Positions 63,463 through 64,000 of a DNA stretch of 64,000 bases are shown here, piece after piece. Source of the stretch: Pseudomonadota bacterium (GTDB lineage: Bacteria; Pseudomonadota; Gammaproteobacteria; Burkholderiales; Burkholderiaceae_C); contig JAFEEG010000002.1 in NCBI GenBank assembly GCA_018241225.1, forward strand, positions 1-64,000, given 5' to 3'. The notes beneath the pieces were generated by a model, which searched no databases, was not told the DNA's origin, and saw only the letters and a list, made by a program, of their open reading frames with translations. Made by a program: the position numbers and the translations under genes. Every line of letters begins with the position of its first letter. Positions within the stretch are counted from its first letter, which is position 1.

Positions 63463-64000
63463 CCACCACCACCGAACTCATCGAGCAACTGCGCCGCGTC
63501 GTCGGCGAACACAACGTGCTGACCGAAGGTGATCTCACCGCCTGGGAACAGGACTGGCGCAAGCGCGAGCGGGGCAAGGCACTGGCCGTGGTGCGACCTG
63601 CCAGCACGCCGCAGGTGGCGCAGGTGGTCAAGGCCTGCGTGGCCGCGGGTGTTTCGATCGTGCCGCAGGGCGGCAATACCGGTCTGGCCGTGGGCTCCAT
63701 TCCCGACGCGAGCGGCCGGCAGGTGCTGCTGAGCCTCACGCGCATGAACGCGGTGCGAAACATCGACGCGGCCAACCTCACGGTGACGGTGGAAGCCGGC
63801 TGCGTGCTGCAGAGCCTGCAGGAAGCCGCGCGAAGCGCCGGGTTCCTGTTTCCCCTGAGCCTGGCGGCCGAGGGCAGTTGCACCATCGGCGGCAACCTGG
63901 CCACCAACGCCGGCGGCACCCAGGTTCTGCGATACGGCAATGCGCGCGAGCTGTGCCTGGGCCTGGAAGTGGTCACGCCCCAGGGCGAGACCTGGGAAGG
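63459..64000 (+). CDS. GlcD-like FAD-binding oxidase, N-terminal fragment
   Basis: The frame starts with ATG at 63459 and continues beyond the right edge, giving about 180 residues. It contains VVRPASTPQVAQVVKACVAAGVSIVPQGGNTGLAVGSIPD, the FAD-binding PCMH-type motif (PQGGNTGL), then NIDAANLTVTVEAGCVLQSLQEAARSAGFLFPL and TIGGNLATNAGGTQVLRYGNARELCLGLEVV. This is the family of glycolate/D-lactate dehydrogenases. Substrate cannot be assigned without the C-terminus. It overlaps the DUF2069 gene by ATGA. Confidence 0.9.
   Translation, partial: MTTTTELIEQLRRVVGEHNVLTEGDLTAWEQDWRKRERGKALAVVRPASTPQVAQVVKACVAAGVSIVPQGGNTGLAVGSIPDASGRQVLLSLTRMNAVRNIDAANLTVTVEAGCVLQSLQEAARSAGFLFPLSLAAEGSCTIGGNLATNAGGTQVLRYGNARELCLGLEVVTPQGETWE

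Overview
The window looks like chromosomal DNA of a Comamonadaceae-type betaproteobacterium (Variovorax, Acidovorax or a relative). This is inferred from the high GC content, the strong G/C preference at third codon positions, three orphan Bug-type solute receptors, a TRAP transporter operon, and enzymes typical of that family. No rRNA, tRNA, CRISPR array, phage gene or transposase was seen. Both ends cut genes: a UxaA-type dehydratase at the left and a GlcD-type FAD oxidase at the right.

Layout. Positions 1-3.3 kb hold a sugar-acid cluster (UxaA C-terminus, SDR, lactonase, Bug receptor). Positions 3.4-6.5 kb hold psd, a YegD-like Hsp70, an HxlR-like regulator and an FKBP isomerase. Positions 6.6-10.5 kb are grpE-dnaK-dnaJ, with a near-consensus heat-shock promoter and a strong terminator between dnaK and dnaJ. 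Positions 10.7-15.6 kb are a TolC/HlyD/ABC-2/ABC-2 export operon with no ATPase gene. Positions 15.6-19.3 kb hold a solute-binding-like protein, a GntR/FCD regulator, a fumarylacetoacetase-like enzyme and a Bug receptor.

Positions 19.3-24.6 kb are an AT-rich regulatory stretch followed by the prkA-yeaH-spoVR stress operon. Positions 24.6-28.2 kb hold aroQ and a glutathione-dependent formaldehyde detoxification set with an extra alpha/beta hydrolase. Positions 28.2-34.15 kb are an RND efflux operon (pump, adaptor, outer-membrane lipoprotein) whose pump has atypical proton-relay positions. Positions 34.14-34.41 kb are a nested inverted-repeat element that supplies the stop codons of both flanking convergent genes.

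Positions 34.4-38.0 kb hold a PA0069-type radical SAM protein, a GbsR/MarR regulator with a duplicated operator-like motif, a DCC-family protein, an NAD-binding epimerase-like protein and a DOPA-dioxygenase-like protein. Positions 38.2-45.2 kb are a probable catabolic operon: hydantoinase/dihydropyrimidinase, TRAP DctQ-DctM-DctP, amidase and a hydratase, preceded by repeated TTGTCGACA-like operators. Positions 45.2-48.3 kb are a LysR regulator divergent from an adenosine-deaminase-like enzyme and a Bug receptor.

Positions 48.4-51.1 kb hold a CBS protein, a homoserine sulfhydrylase and an alpha/beta hydrolase. Positions 51.1-54.6 kb are the Ku-LigD end-joining pair. Positions 54.7-64 kb hold an AstE/AspA-family enzyme, rpe, apaG, a chain of overlapping genes (antiporter, YbdK-type ligase, thiL), a YciI protein, a thioredoxin, a Mpo1/DUF962 protein, a YihY/BrkB membrane protein, a DUF2069 protein and the start of the FAD oxidase. 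The least explained items are the nested palindrome at 34.14-34.41 kb, the ATPase-less exporter and the TRAP/hydantoinase operon with its operators.
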